This document shows positions 1-10,416 of a stretch of 64,000 bases of DNA, piece by piece (the first letter of the stretch is position 1; each line of letters opens with the position of its first letter). The stretch spans positions 15,594,678 to 15,658,677 of the forward strand of contig OW203721.1 of the NCBI GenBank assembly GCA_934045075.1, read 5' to 3'. Source of the stretch: Yponomeuta sedellus (Eukaryota > Arthropoda > Insecta > Lepidoptera > Yponomeutidae). The notes beneath the pieces were generated by a model. It had not been told where the DNA came from and did not search any database. It saw nothing but the letters and a program-made list of their open reading frames with translations. A program made the translations under genes and the position numbers.

Positions 1-387
1 GATCTCTATGACCAAATGACTCCCTCTACGATTCTGTGTCTCTGACAATGTTTTTGAATAGGGAAAAGCAAAGATAATGATTTTCCTTACATTCAAAGCT
101 AATATGGACTCATAGTAATTTATCAATTCACTTTCTTGAATCCCTTTGCTGTAACCCATTAATAATACAATAGTAGTATTTCTATCATACTGTTTGCTGA
201 GCAAAGCGTTGATTAATTGCATGTAAGAGGCATTTGGCATACATATGTTTTCTACATGCTGTTTTAAATTGAACTGCAGCCTGGTTCCTAGACCTACACC
301 TATTTTGTCTGAGAAAATTATTGTCTTGTTAGGGCCACCATTGACTGGAGTGCGTCGTCTCCAAAAACCTTGTGTTTTTTGGGTTGT
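1..387 (-). CDS. Unrecognised open frame, runs off the left edge
   Basis: The minus strand is open without a stop from the codon after a TAA at 388-390 to the window edge, about 129 codons. There is no obvious start, so this is an internal or 3' part. Visible stretches are TIIFSDKIGVGLGTRL, ENICMPNASYMQLINALL, TTIVLLMGYSKGIQ and LNVRKIIIFAFPYSKTL. The alternation of hydrophobic strands with FSD..G.G and LMGYSKG loops loosely resembles an SGNH-hydrolase-like fold (block I would be the SD..G part, but the usual GDS serine is absent). Composition is protein-like, not low complexity. It points away from the THAP remnant that starts 65 bp further right. Function is not assigned; it may be an ORF of a repetitive element. 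Confidence 0.4.
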
Positions 388-1012
388 TTAAGACAATTTG
401 AAGTGAATTTTAGTGAATATTCATAGTATGGAGTATACGTAATACATCGGAATGGCATGTGTGATATTGGGATGTAAAACCCCTTCGGGAGAAGAGAAAA
501 GAAAACCACCTTCATCAGCTTCCATCGGTAAGACTCAATTTTGTGTACTTTATAGTGGTTTTTTCCCTGGAATTTTAACTATGACCTACTGGAATTGCAA
601 CATAGCTTTAATATTATTTGAGAATATGTTTCAAGGTTAACAAATCATGAGTATAATCAATTTAATCACAGTAACAAGTTTGTTGTTTATTTTAGGGCGA
701 TAGAGATGGGGCGTTCCCACTACCTCAGTGAAAAAGTTATCGATACTTAGTAAAGAAGTTTTTTTTATTTCTTGTGTTTATTTCATTATTATGTTAATTA
801 ACTTTTGAAAGCTCGATTCACTAACGTTCTATGAAGTTACCGATTCGATTGTTGATGATTATTGATTAATATTTTTCCTGTTTGAATCTATTTGCATTGA
901 TATTTTTATAGATTCTGCATGATTAATTAAAAAACTACCAAAAGGGGTTTTGATATTATTTTTAAGTATAATAATTCCACCTTCTTTCATAAAATTTTGA
1001 ACATGTAATCAT

Positions 1013-1058
1013 GTTCATTTTCTATAAGATAGGTTCATATATCTTATAGAAAATGAAC
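1013..1058. repeat. Perfect inverted repeat, 19-bp arms
   Basis: The arms 1013-1031 and 1040-1058 are exact reverse complements around an 8-nt loop. It ends right beside the target duplication of the next foldback element. Confidence 0.85.
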
Positions 1059-1262
1059 TTGAATAGGTTTCACTATTTTTATTTTTAATGCACTAACCCG
1101 TGCTAAGGACAAATTTAAAAACCTATTTAGGGGCTAAAAATTTCACCAATGCACAATTGGTAGAGCGCTGGCACGGATAGCCAGAGGTTGCGGGTTCGAA
1201 TCCCGGCATGGGTGAATTTTTTAGCCTCTAAATAGGTTTTTAAATTTGAGTAGGTTTCACTA
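1059..1262 (-). mobile_element. tRNA-like foldback retroposon, copy 1
   Basis: Flanked by a 17-bp target duplication TTGARTAGGTTTCACTA (1059-1075 and 1246-1262, one mismatch). The tail motif (TTAGCACGGGTTAGTGCATT then A/T-rich) is read on the minus strand at the left end. An approximately 32-bp terminal inverted repeat (AAAAACCTATTTAGAGGC, then TAAAAATTTCACC) encloses one tRNA-like core on the plus strand (about 1144-1214) with B box GGTTCGAATCC and anticodon arm CTGGC-ACGGATA-GCCAG. The core is thus inverted relative to the tail. The acceptor 5' half is degenerate, so it is not a working tRNA gene. Confidence 0.8.
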
Positions 1263-1452
1263 CACAATCTACGTGTAATAATAAATTAATAATGTAGTGA
1301 ACAAATCGCATCACTATTGAGAAAAAAGGTGTCCAGTACTGGATTTTATATCTACGGTTTGCTGTCAAATTAATAAAGAACTTCAAGGGTGTCGATCTGT
1401 CATAAATAAAATTAACGTTTGGATTGATTATGGCGGTTTTTAATTAATAATT

Positions 1453-1832
1453 ATTTATTTCATTTTTAAAACCTATTTAGAGGCTAAAAATTTCACCCAT
1501 GCCGGGATTCGAACCCGCAACCTCTGGCTATCCGTGCCAGCGCTCTACCAATAGAGCCAATGGGCGACTCACGGCATCAGTGAAATTTCGAACCTCTTAA
1601 CACTATTCTCTGTATTACGTACAGGCAGCGACATCTTACTTAAGCAAATTGCATTACTTACAGTCCCGACTACCTACTTTACAGTTAGGTTTTAACATCG
1701 GAACGACATCACTGTACCCACATGATTATACTATTTTTATTTATAATGCACTAACCCGTGCTAAGGAACAAATTTAAAAACCTATTTAGAGGCTAAAAAT
1801 TTCACCCATGCCGGGATTCGGGATTTATTTCA
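1453..1832 (-). mobile_element. tRNA-like foldback retroposon, copy 2 (permuted unit)
   Basis: Bounded by a 10-bp duplication ATTTATTTCA (1453-1462, 1823-1832). Reading the minus strand: 3' part of a tRNA-like core, tail (AGCACGGGTTAGTGCATT), a leader of about 165 nt with GTAGTCGGGACTG and GCTGCCTGTACGTAATAC, a complete tRNA-like core (1493-1567), then the start of the tail again. The core has 7-bp acceptor halves TCGCCCA/TGGGTGA, D-arm TAGAGC, anticodon loop ACGGATA and B box GGTTCGAATCC. The order core-tail-leader-core-tail means the copy covers more than one unit. It interrupts the THAP pseudogene intron immediately before the acceptor. Confidence 0.8.
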
Positions 1833-2029
1833 GTTTACCTGAAGATAGCACAATGCAACAAATGTGGATAGACGGCATGGCTTCACGGTCAAATTGGTAT
1901 TAAACAAAATCACGTACGTTTGCAGCAGACATTTTGAAGAAGATTGTTTCATTTACAAGATTAGGTTAAGACATTATTTTTTAATTAAAACTGTTTTTAT
2001 ACGGATTTTAGTCGTTTATTATATTTTTA

Positions 2030-2110
2030 CAATATTCCGACGTTTCGGCACTTTTGCAGGTGCCGTGGTCTCGGATGACTGAGATGACAGGTGTCTTTTT
2101 GAAAGCATTA
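2030..2110. repeat. Fragment of a dispersed lepidopteran-type repeat
   Basis: Contains CCGACGTTTCGGCACTTT followed by GCAGGTGCCGTGGTCTCGG, a combination I associate with interspersed repeats in moth and butterfly genomes. No ends or coding content are visible. Family assignment is from memory and weak. Confidence 0.3.
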
Positions 2111-2185
2111 ACTGTTAGTTTACTACCTTCGGCAAAATTACAAAAGTTAATTATGAAGTTACGTTCCAAAATAGGTAAATTAATT

Positions 2186-2231
2186 ATTTTATATAAAGTC
2201 AACAATCAATATTGTTGACTTTATATAAAAT
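2186..2231. repeat. Perfect inverted repeat, 21-bp arms
   Basis: The arm ending GTCAACAAT (2186-2206) is exactly mirrored at 2211-2231 around a 4-nt loop. AT-rich; no gene nearby. Confidence 0.85.
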
Positions 2232-2547
2232 ATTATATTAGTTATAATATATTAGTAATTGAAGTTAAAAATTAAATTTATAAACCAATTATTTTACATT
2301 AACTTAAAAATATTGATTATTAATTGAAATTAAAATTAACTCTACAGTCACACTTTTAGCAAGGGGGTCTCATGCACTTAAGCACTGGTTTCCATGCTGC
2401 CGATATATTCCAACCACGATCTCTATTGAAATTTGGATGCCGGCGGATCTCTATTGCCTCGCGTATCATTATAGGGAAAAAACGGTCTTCTCAGGCTAGA
2501 ACATTAACTTTATCAAAATGTATAAAGTGGTTGGTATCGCTAAGTGT

Positions 2548-2815
2548 AAAGAGCGGTGGTAGCGGAGCGGTGTAGAACGCCGGCCTCTCAATTGGGAGGT
2601 CGTGGGTTCAAACCCCGGCATGTACCAATGACTTTGTTTTCTAAGTTATGTACATTTGTGAAATTATAGTAGCAATACTACTCGCTGACGGTGAAGGAAA
2701 ACATCGTAAGGAAACCCTAGTGTCTGAGGTGTTAGCGTACCTCAGCGCTTGCTACGTACAATGGCCCAACTATGAGGCTAAGTGCGGAAATCTCAGGTCT
2801 AACTAACTAACTATC
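2548..2815 (+). mobile_element. tRNA-derived SINE
   Basis: The head carries GTGGTAGCGGAGCGG and B box GGGTTCAAACCCC in a tRNA-like arrangement (about 2553-2628). The body contains GGTGAAGGAAAACATCG followed by TAAGGAAACC, the hallmark of a widespread lepidopteran SINE group. The end is a TAACTAACTAAC simple repeat (about 2800-2812). Related bodies occur at 24590 and, inverted, at 46425. Confidence 0.75.
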
Positions 2816-4770
2816 GCTAAGTGTATGTTCGCTGACTGCAGATCTACCAGAGCGCTTATGTTTCACGTCCGCGATATGTTCCTTCACCCGTTCAGCTATG
2901 GTACGCTTGGTTTGAACAATGTACGAGGAACATAATTTTTTAACAAAGACTGTCATTTAACGAGCAATAATTTCATATAAACAAATTAATTTGTATAAGT
3001 TCACTAGTGATTTATAAGTATATTTATAAATAGCCAGAATTGTAATGTTTATATTTCCATACCCCTTTCTAGTAGTACTAACCAAGACTATAACTGGATT
3101 AGAAGGTCAAACATTAAATGTTTTTTTAATTTTTCCTATTATTTTATTTTACGTGTTCCTCTTGCTTTTTGTAATTCCCTGTGTAATTTAAAGGCACTGC
3201 TCTGGTTCCTGATACACAGGTTACCCTTCTTCAGGAACCAGGAATTTTAAACAATGTGAGTGTGACGCTGGTATAGCAAAAAATTATTTAATTAATTTCC
3301 GTAAAAACGTCTTCTAAATTTTGTCAAATAAAAAACAATCTATCACAAGTAATTGTTATACTTCTTTTTCTATGAGCTGCGCTCTAAAATTTTGAATGCA
3401 CAAAGCTCGCTATCTAGGTATGGTTAGATTGAGGAAAATTTCTTTATTGGATGCAAATTGAACTCGTACAAATAGATAGTTTTCTGTAGTTTTTTTCAGC
3501 TAACCTGGGCTCAATGTCATGTTGTACATACATACAAACTTACATTATATACCAGATTTAGCAATTACAAGTTACAACCTGGGTAAATCAAATATATAAC
3601 AATCTCACTGTGCATGTTATCGAACTCTTCCTTAATGGGTTCACCGATTTTGATGAGTTTGTGTATTTGCAACATATAGGTAAGTGAGAACAAGAATTCG
3701 GAGAGCTGAGAATTTATCGTAGGGTTAATAGATATGGCACACCAACGTTTGCGGCGCCAGCTAATACCATATAATATTAATATGGACTGCTATATTTACA
3801 GAATGTTTAGTTACGGAATAAATAATATCGACGTTTTCGTGTTTAATGTCCCATCCTTATGCATTTCTCCTTTTTCTATGACCCCCTATATAACTTTTCT
3901 ATATGCAACCTAGTACGATTGTAAAATTTCGAGTGTACGAGTTGTCCCTTTCTGGCACAAAGAATCATCGTAAGAGTAACAAGGAAAGCTATTCAATAAT
4001 TACTTTATATTTTACGGCTCCTTCTATGCTTTATTTCTTATTCTGAGGTAATAACCCACTTTCCGAACGCTATACGTCCCTGCAATACGCCACTTAATGA
4101 GCAACTGTATTAAAAAGATTGTTTTAAATCGCTTGAGTTTCGCAGATTGCCTCGCTCACTAGTGAGGGCTCATCCTAATAGTCCTGATCTTCTTTTTCTT
4201 AGAGTGTCGATGAAGTAGTCCCGGTGTAGAAACTTGTTTATATTTATTGTTGTTTCTTTTTATTTGCTAGGGAACAAACACACAGTAGAAAACAGTACAT
4301 AAACTAGTAACAATTTAAGGCCCAATTGAGATCATACACGAGAATAGACAGAATATTACCACTTTTCACCAATATTTTGACACCGTCGCGATACATTCGA
4401 CTCAAAACTCAAATTGGCCTGGGACCACACTGGAAGATTGGGGTGATGCTTCCTTATCACATGATCATGAGTCATCACAGTTCATGAGTTCGAAAGTACA
4501 GAATAGAATCAATGAAAGCATCCAGGGCTAAATGTAGATCATTCTGTTACCACCCCCGCCATGGCGCCAATAATTCTCAACAGTGTGTGACCGACTGAGT
4601 GCTCAGTGTGTCTTTCTATATTTGTGATGCCATTGACAGGTTACTGGTCTATCCAGATAACCAGACCAAACAACCAGACTCAACATCACTTGTCTCCCTA
4701 GGTCAATAAAATTGTACTGTGAGGATGTTACCTATTTATTTATTATTAGAAGATTAGATATGATTCTCAC
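2816..4770. other. No gene seen; probable intron of the COQ8-like gene
   Basis: Neither strand gives a credible exon here, and no kinase-domain exon of the minus-strand COQ8-like gene was found. The next exon of that gene must therefore be further left. AT-rich with scattered unidentified repeats. Confidence 0.5.
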
Positions 4771-7700
4771 CAATGGAAGCAGCGGCAAATGGTTTCTCTT
4801 CAAAGTTCTGGACGAGCGACCTCCATTCGGCGCCCAGCTGTGAAGTCATCACCTTTTCGACCTGCCAGCTGGGCATGAAGTCGGCGCTCTGCCGCACCCG
4901 CTCGAAGATCCTCTGCATGTCTGAAGGGATCACCGACTCGTCCTGTATACTTAGCAGCTGACCAAGTTTTAGCGCCGCACCTGGAATTTGAATGTTCATA
5001 AGTTTTCTCGGCCAAATGTTTTTTTTTTATTACAGACCGGCGTTTGGCCTTTTTCCCAATTGATAGTTATGACGAGACGAGGCTCAGATTATAAGGTTAG
5101 GGCTATAATATTGAGACTGGTCAAAATAGGTGATTTTTGTCTGAGCTGTTTTCCTTAATATTTTCTTACCTTTGCAAAAATAGCAAATGATGCTGTAGCA
5201 TTTAACGTTTTTTATAGCATTCATGGAGTCACATTATGTGGTTGACAACCAAATTAATGTATTAGGTCTATGATTTGAGAAAATACGATTTATTTGGTGG
5301 TTTTCGCTGACTTTTTAATCACTACAAACTCCACCTAACCGCCGCTTGTATATTGTACGTTGCACGTCGAATATTGTATATTGACATTAAACAAATGGTA
5401 TGTACATTATTGGTATGTAAGTCTGAACTTCATTTCCGATTTTATACCGTGGGCTAGGACATCGTGTTTCACCAGACATTTTTTTTTTTTAATAACGCGT
5501 GCAAGACTTGTCTTAAGCCCTCTCCTTCGCACTCTGTAACCAAACCAGGCTTTACCAGTGTGTCGTAGTATACCCACCTCTGACTTTGCACAGCGTGTCG
5601 ACGATCCGCTCGGCGTTGGCAGGCGAGAGGAACGCGTGGTGTTCGGGCTCCGGCCGCCCGGTGACGGACTAAGATAAGAGAACATTTATGTATTTGTATA
5701 ACATACATTTAAGCCGCGAAGCCCTCGTGGCCTAGGCAAACCGAGTGATTGGAATCAATCACTTGGCGCGACTTGGCGCAATAACAGGCGCGGTCAGGTA
5801 CAGGATGCGTGAGCGTCCCGTGACTACCGCTAGTGGCATTTTTCCGAGCGCTTCCGTGATTCGCAAGGCACGTTAAGCCGTTGGTGCCGGTTGTCATGTG
5901 ATGGCAGTCGTTAAGCCATGTCAGAGGCCTTATGTGCGGCTTGATAACTTCTGACAGTAAGACCCGCCACTGTCTTACAATTCTCCACCAACCCGGACTT
6001 GGCCCCCGTGGTGGAGTATGGCCTAACCTTCCTGCGATGCAGGAAGAGACCCGTGCCCAGCAGTGGGGACATATAAGGGTTGATAACGTAAGCCGCGTTT
6101 TCACGGTCTTAGTGGACTCGGACCGAGTGCGCCATCCGAGTAAACTAAAGCTTCTGATTGGCTATTTTGGTGTTGTCACGAAATACCGTCCAATCAGAAG
6201 AATTAGTTTACTCGGATAGGGCATTCGGCCCGAGCGTACTGAGACCGTGAAGACCTGGCTATACTTTGGTATTGTTCCAGCATGTTATCACTGCGCCTTA
6301 CAAATATTGAAATATCTACGTAATGAAAATTTAAGGTTGTTTCTTCTTTACAACTACATTTTGTTTCTATTGCGAAAGTTATATATATGTCCATTAGTGT
6401 CTACAGTATAAGATATTCTTTATTGTACACCAGGAAAAAAATTACGTAAAATAATAAACAAAGATACAGTACAATTCGCGGCCTTATTGCTTAGAGCAAT
6501 TTCTTCCAGACAAACTACCTGGGGAGTTGCTGAAGGAAAAGTGAGACGGGTAGTTGGTGCAAATATGAATATTGATATACATACTTATACTTGAAAATAC
6601 AGTATGTTTAATAATAATGGAAAGCTTCCAGGTTTCTAATATAATATAGATAGACTATAGATTTAATACAATAAATACATCCAAGACCCGAGACAAACTA
6701 GAAAAGTTCTTTTCCTAGTTTGACCCGGACGGGGATCGAACCCGAGACCTTCGGTTTTACAGTCAGCGTGCCAAACCGCTGCGCCACAGAGGACGTCAAT
6801 ATCTTTGAAAATATCTTTCTTCCTTCTTTAATCAAAAGGGCGAGACATTAATCAAAATTATTTATAACTGAAGTAATACACAGAACAGTCGGTACACAGC
6901 GTGACTACGCGTGTGGGATGTTAGTGAAGCGAAAGAAGTTTGTCAGGATCGTGGGAAGTGGCAAACTCTTGTCTCTGTGTATCCTCACCAAGATACAGCG
7001 GTGAGCTTATGTATGTAACACAAAGTTTATGTGGGTATGTTTGTAATTAACAGACTGAATACTTTAGTCGGTTAAACAAACGATAATAATTAGATCCTTA
7101 ATAAAACAAGTAACCACAAGGAATAAAATAAGACAAATAAAAAAGACTAATACTTAGTTACATAAAAATAAATACCTACCTTACTTAATTACTTATTAAG
7201 TAATTAAGTAAGGTAGGTATTTATTTTCTTCTTACAGCATGCTTCTTCGCAAATAGCATGTAAAATGTCAAACCTGTAGCGTGTTGCGCACATACTGCGC
7301 CGCCGTGCCCACTCCGAGCCCCGCCGCCAGGCTCCCGAATGAAATCATACGGCCGAGCCTGGATGACGGCACAACGCGCGCCTTAGACGACTCGCTCAGC
7401 TGAAAGCAAGACCTACGTCAGGACAAGACACTTTTTATACTTAACCTGAAATACTATATACTCTAAGTATACTGGCCACCTTGCTTAGTTTGCTTATAAT
7501 TTTGAATTTTGGACATGACAAAAAATGTACTAACATTTTATTGTTCTTGTGCATTATTTACTTATGGGAATGGAATGAGAGATTTTCTTTTAAACATACA
7601 GATACTTAAACCCTCAGTTGTGTATAATTTCGCTGCATAAAGCTGGAGGGAGTCTATGCTGCTTATTAATTAATTATTAATAAAATTCCATTGGAGACTG

Positions 7701-8423
7701 CCCGTAACTTTCGGCTAGGAGACTTGTTCTCTTGCTGACTGCTCGAGAAGTGCCCGTCAACGCACTGTTAGAACTCCAGCCAACATTAAGTTGATCTGTT
7801 TTTATTTTAGAATGTTTAGCAATGACGTATAATGAAATTATACTCACTTTCTTTCTGGCGACAGGCTTAGGCACAGGCTTTTCAATGTTTGCTTTCACTC
7901 CAGCAGAGCTGGTTTCAAGTGGAGCTCTTACTTCATGTGTTGGCCGTATCGATTGCTCTGCTGATGACATAAACTCTGCACCATGCTCTACAATCTGTGC
8001 TGCAGGAACTACAAATTGTGGTGTTGGCACTGGTTGCTCTGGTGGCACATGGTCACTACGACCTCCATATTCTAACGCCTCAAATGTTTTATTGAACTCT
8101 TTATTCAACTCTTCTATTTCATTCCGTAGACTTGGATCCATTTCTGCACTTTTCTCGACCTCTGAGCTATAATTAGGTATGTGCATTTGAGCATATTTTC
8201 TAAAGCCATGGGCCACCACCAGTGCACGATCAAGCAGTTCTTTTGCAGTGTCTGGGTTGGGTTTAGAGGCTGTGAATGTGTTAGTGGGACAGCTGGTCAG
8301 CACTGGCCGGAGGCTAGAGTTGTTCCAGATCATTCTGTTATGTTCTTGTTGGAGCTTGAGACCAGCCTCTGCCACAAGGCGCAGCCCCCGCACTACACAT
8401 ATCAGGTCATTAATATGCGACAT
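4771..8423 (-). CDS. COQ8: COQ8/ADCK atypical kinase, 5' four coding exons
   Basis: UbiB/ABC1-family atypical kinase-like ATPase; family members sit in mitochondria and are needed for coenzyme Q synthesis. Exons: 8423-7848 (ATG to residue 192), 7399-7274, 5668-5578, 4980-4771. All junctions are GT-AG and keep phase (0, 0, 1), giving about 335 residues. The N-terminal region starts [15 protein letters not shown]; a variable Pro/Glu-rich linker follows (about 125-190). Exon 2 has [20 protein letters not shown]; exon 3 has [13 protein letters not shown]; exon 4 has [11 protein letters not shown] (the family KxGQ motif, about residues 268-271), [13 protein letters not shown] and [12 protein letters not shown], where the Ala-rich loop replaces a normal kinase P-loop. 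The rest of the kinase core lies left of the window. No defects seen. Family certain; orthology to human COQ8A or COQ8B not resolved. Confidence 0.93.
5710..6097 (+). mobile_element. SINE with 9-bp target duplication
   Basis: TAAGCCGCG occurs at 5710-5718 and 6089-6097 around a body of about 370 bp. The body includes CGTCCCGTGACTACCGCTAG, CAAGGCACGTTAAGCCGTT, CCCGGACTTGGCCCC and the end GACCCGTGCCCAGCAGTGGG then ACATATAAGGGTTGATA. Other members: 24119-24415, 36369-36470, 39288-39540 and 45262-45385. It sits in the COQ8-like intron between exons 2 and 3. It looks like a HaSE-type lepidopteran SINE, from memory. Confidence 0.75.
6099..6251. mobile_element. Foldback MITE, about 62-bp arms
   Basis: Starts TTCACGGTCTTAGTGGACTC and ends with the imperfect reverse complement CTGAGACCGTGAA. 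The inner arms CATCCGAGTAAACTAA and TTAGTTTACTCGGATA are close to perfect. The whole 153 bp can fold into one hairpin. It starts one base after the target duplication of the preceding SINE. No clear target duplication of its own was found. Confidence 0.7.
6720..6795 (-). mobile_element. tRNA-like SINE head
   Basis: The minus strand reads CTCTGTGGCGCAGCGGTTTG (A box region) through GACTGTAAAAC (anticodon arm, GTA) to TCGGGTTCGATCCCCG (B box and T arm). The acceptor halves do not pair, so it is a SINE head or tRNA fossil, not a tRNA-Tyr gene. Confidence 0.6.
7166..7226. repeat. Perfect palindrome, 30-bp arms, 1-nt centre
   Basis: The left arm includes AATACCTACCTTACTTAATT and is followed after one base by its exact reverse complement. 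It lies in the COQ8-like intron about 50 bp beyond exon 2. Confidence 0.9.
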
Positions 8424-9151
8424 GGTAGCCTGGAAATGTTAGTGTTAGTTAATAATATGAACTCCAATATTTTTTTAATACGTAAATATGATACAACATA
8501 TGTAAGCTTTATTTCCGTAGCGTTAATATGTCCATCAGCATTTATTAGTACAGCTTGACTAATAATTAAATATCGAAATACACTTTTAATAATAATTTAT
8601 GCTGAGAGTAACGCTTAGTACAAGTTAAAGGGTTTTGGTGAGTAATGGTGCCCAGAAACAGACCAAAACAAACAACAATCTTTCTCAGTGAGTCTTTGTT
8701 GGTTCGTTTGTTTTAGTTTATACCTGGGATAACAGAAATTATACGCTCATGCAGAGTACATAATCACTAACTCATGTTGCATAACATTTAATTTTTTTCA
8801 CATTGCACCAAGAATAATTAGACTTTAAATCATATTTTATTATCTTTTCCTATATAAGTAATTATACATCAATGTAATTGTTGGTTAAATGATCCAATTA
8901 ATTAAATAAACGATTAAATGTTAGCATGTGGGAGATGAACTTACTAAAAAGATTTACTGTACAACAGAATAATTGTAACAGTAAAAATGTTAAAGCAATA
9001 ACATGTGCTTCCTGTGAAATTAAAGCGATAGTATAGTCATATAAAAAGAACAATGAAATCCATTAACCTTAGAAGTTTCTAATTCTAACCCCCACCGAAT
9101 TTACCCACAGATTTATTACACCAAAACCAAAATGTCAAAAAACAGCGATTT
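8424..9151. other. Upstream region of the COQ8-like gene, no gene seen
   Basis: AT-rich, with no convincing ORF or TATA box in a clear position for the minus-strand gene. Any 5' non-coding exon could not be identified. Confidence 0.4.
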
Positions 9152-9221
9152 CTTTTTTTTTTTTTTTTAAATAAGATTTTGGCCTGGATGCAAGTCCTTT
9201 GGGCCATGTCTTTGTTTTAAC
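9152..9221 (-). other. Poly(A)-ended 3' tail of a non-LTR retrotransposon
   Basis: On the minus strand the sequence reads GACATGGCCCAAAGGACTTG, then CATCCAGGCC, then about 15 A. This is the pattern of a lepidopteran non-LTR 3' UTR end. No coding part adjoins it. It may be the separated end of the element at 18830-23620, which has the same orientation and stops abruptly against the other side of the THAP block. Confidence 0.5.
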
Positions 9222-9265
9222 CACAGAGCATATAAATAAGAGACGGGACCTCCCTATATGCTTTT
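9222..9265. repeat. Detached left edge of THAP block copy 1
   Basis: CACAGAGCATATAAATAAGA, then GACGGGACCTCCCTATATGC, is identical to the left edge of the second THAP block at 42626-42665. In copy 2 it runs straight into the block. Here it is cut off by the retrotransposon 9266-17073, whose other side repeats CCTCCCTATATGCTTTT and then continues the block. Confidence 0.8.
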
Positions 9266-9312
9266 TTTTTTTTTTTAGTTCGTCCCGCAAGGAACCGGCT
9301 AAGGTCTTAGAC

Positions 9313-9538
9313 CATGCTGCCACGTCTTTGGTTTTTGTTCTTCATTATGAGTTTTTGGGAGGTTAGTCTTCAGTATAATATATTTTTCATGCTGCCATGT
9401 CTTTGGTTTCTATTCTTCATTATGAATTTTTGGGAAGTTAAAGTCTTCAGTAATATATTTTTCATGCTGCCACGTCTTTGGTTTCTGTTCTTCATTATGA
9501 ATTTTTGGGAGGTTAAAGTCTTCAGTAATATATTATCG
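9313..9538. repeat. Three tandem 75-bp repeats
   Basis: Units begin CATGCTGCCACGTCTTTGGT at 9313, 9388 and 9463 and share TTCTTCATTATGA, TTTTTGGGAGGTT and CTTCAGTA, with a few percent divergence. They sit near the 3' end of the minus-strand retrotransposon. They are open in several frames because 75 is divisible by three, but no protein is recognised. Confidence 0.9.
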
Positions 9539-9984
9539 TCTTCAGTTTTAATTATATAAAATGTCCAATCCAATTTTAGTAAAATCCGTGTAATTTTACG
9601 TCGTGTCCGTCGAATTAGTCAATCCGTGATTTTAAGTCAATTAAGGCAACACATACTCTTTTCTTTTTTGGTCGAAATCGAAACGTCAAAACAAACAAAC
9701 CAAAAATATTACATAACCTTACAAATTCTAAATATCGCACATTGAAAACATAAGTGACACTATACAAAAAATGGCAATTTTGAGTTAAGTATACAGTTAA
9801 AATATTTTAAACGAAACGCACCTAATGCAAAGACCCCCGTTGCTCTAACGCGCAGAAATTTCGCTAGATGTCGCTAGTGTCACTTATTACTTTGTCACAA
9901 CGAGTCCTGTCGGTAACTGATAAACCGGCACAACGCGAGTTCGGACGGAGTCGCCGGAGGGAGTCCTTGTCGAGGTGAGTCAAC

Positions 9985-10240
9985 AAGTGGCATTTTGTGT
10001 AAAAAGCCACTTATTCTGATATTTCTACTTTCGAATATTAACAATAAGTAAATTCGTAAGTGGCACTTTGAGTAAAGAGCCACATATTCAATAAATATTG
10101 TTAGAATTTTGTATTGAAGCGTTCGAAATTAACGGCATTTTTTGTAAAGTGCCATTTAATTGATAAATTTGCTTTCGAATTTTCTCATTGGTAAATTGCA
10201 GAAATGGCAGTTTGAGTTCGTAAGTGCCAGTTGTTCATTA
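9985..10240. repeat. Four diverged short hairpins, period about 70 bp
   Basis: Each unit has a GGCA/TGGC arm, a loop like TTTTGTGTAAA or TTTGAGTAAAG, and the matching GCCA arm. Examples are AAGTGGCATTTTGTGTAAAA with AGCCACTT (9986), AAGTGGCACTTTGAGTAAAG with AGCCACAT (10058), GGCATTTTTTGTAAAGTGCC (10133) and GGCAGTTTGAGTTCGTAAGT with GCCA (10206). Confidence 0.6.
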
Positions 10241-10376
10241 ACTTTTATTGTTATTTTGTAGCTAGGCAAATCAAATAACGGGCTTTATCTGTTCAGTGTC
10301 ATTCGATGGATTTTTTTTAATCAAAATTCTAAATCTGTGAGTATCTGAGTTAAGAACTAGTTATTCTTAATTTTCT

Positions 10377-10416
10377 ATTTAATATTTACGTAGGTTTATC
10401 TACGTAAATATTAAAT
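10377..10416. repeat. Perfect inverted repeat, 17-bp arms
   Basis: ATTTAATATTTACGTAG is mirrored by CTACGTAAATATTAAAT around a 6-nt loop. Confidence 0.85.

Larger units (their letters stand above)
452..1962 (+). pseudogene. THAP-domain gene remnant, two exons, frameshifted
   Basis: Exon 1 (452-527) starts ATG and reads MACVILGCKT, the first Cys pair of a THAP (C2CH) DNA-binding domain. After an A-rich stretch near 495-505 the sense moves to another frame reading FISFHR, then a GTAAG donor. Exon 2 starts at 1834 after TTTATTTCAG and reads LPEDSTMQQMWIDGMAS, with the conserved P and W. It changes frame again near 1890-1896 and continues NKITYVCSRHFEEDCF, the CxxH part of the domain. Two frameshifts make it a pseudogene. 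Joining FHR to LPED uses normal splice phase (2+1), which supports the exon model. The intron contains two foldback retroposons (1059-1262, 1453-1832); the second lies directly against the acceptor. Nothing after 1962 could be joined. Confidence 0.65.

Noticed and set aside
1144..1214. Functional tRNA genes at the many tRNA-like cores
   Set aside because: Abnormal anticodon loop, identical dispersed copies with retroposon tails and target duplications, and several cores are incomplete.
5407..5708. Two minus-strand ORFs of 79-92 codons
   Set aside because: They are wrong frames over exon 3 of the COQ8-like gene; the third frame gives the conserved [13 protein letters not shown].
6720..6795. 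tRNA-Tyr gene
   Set aside because: GTA loop is present, but acceptor halves do not pair.
9314..9573. Protein-coding repeat on either strand of the 75-bp tandem array
   Set aside because: Open only because the period is divisible by three; no known domain and located in a 3' UTR.
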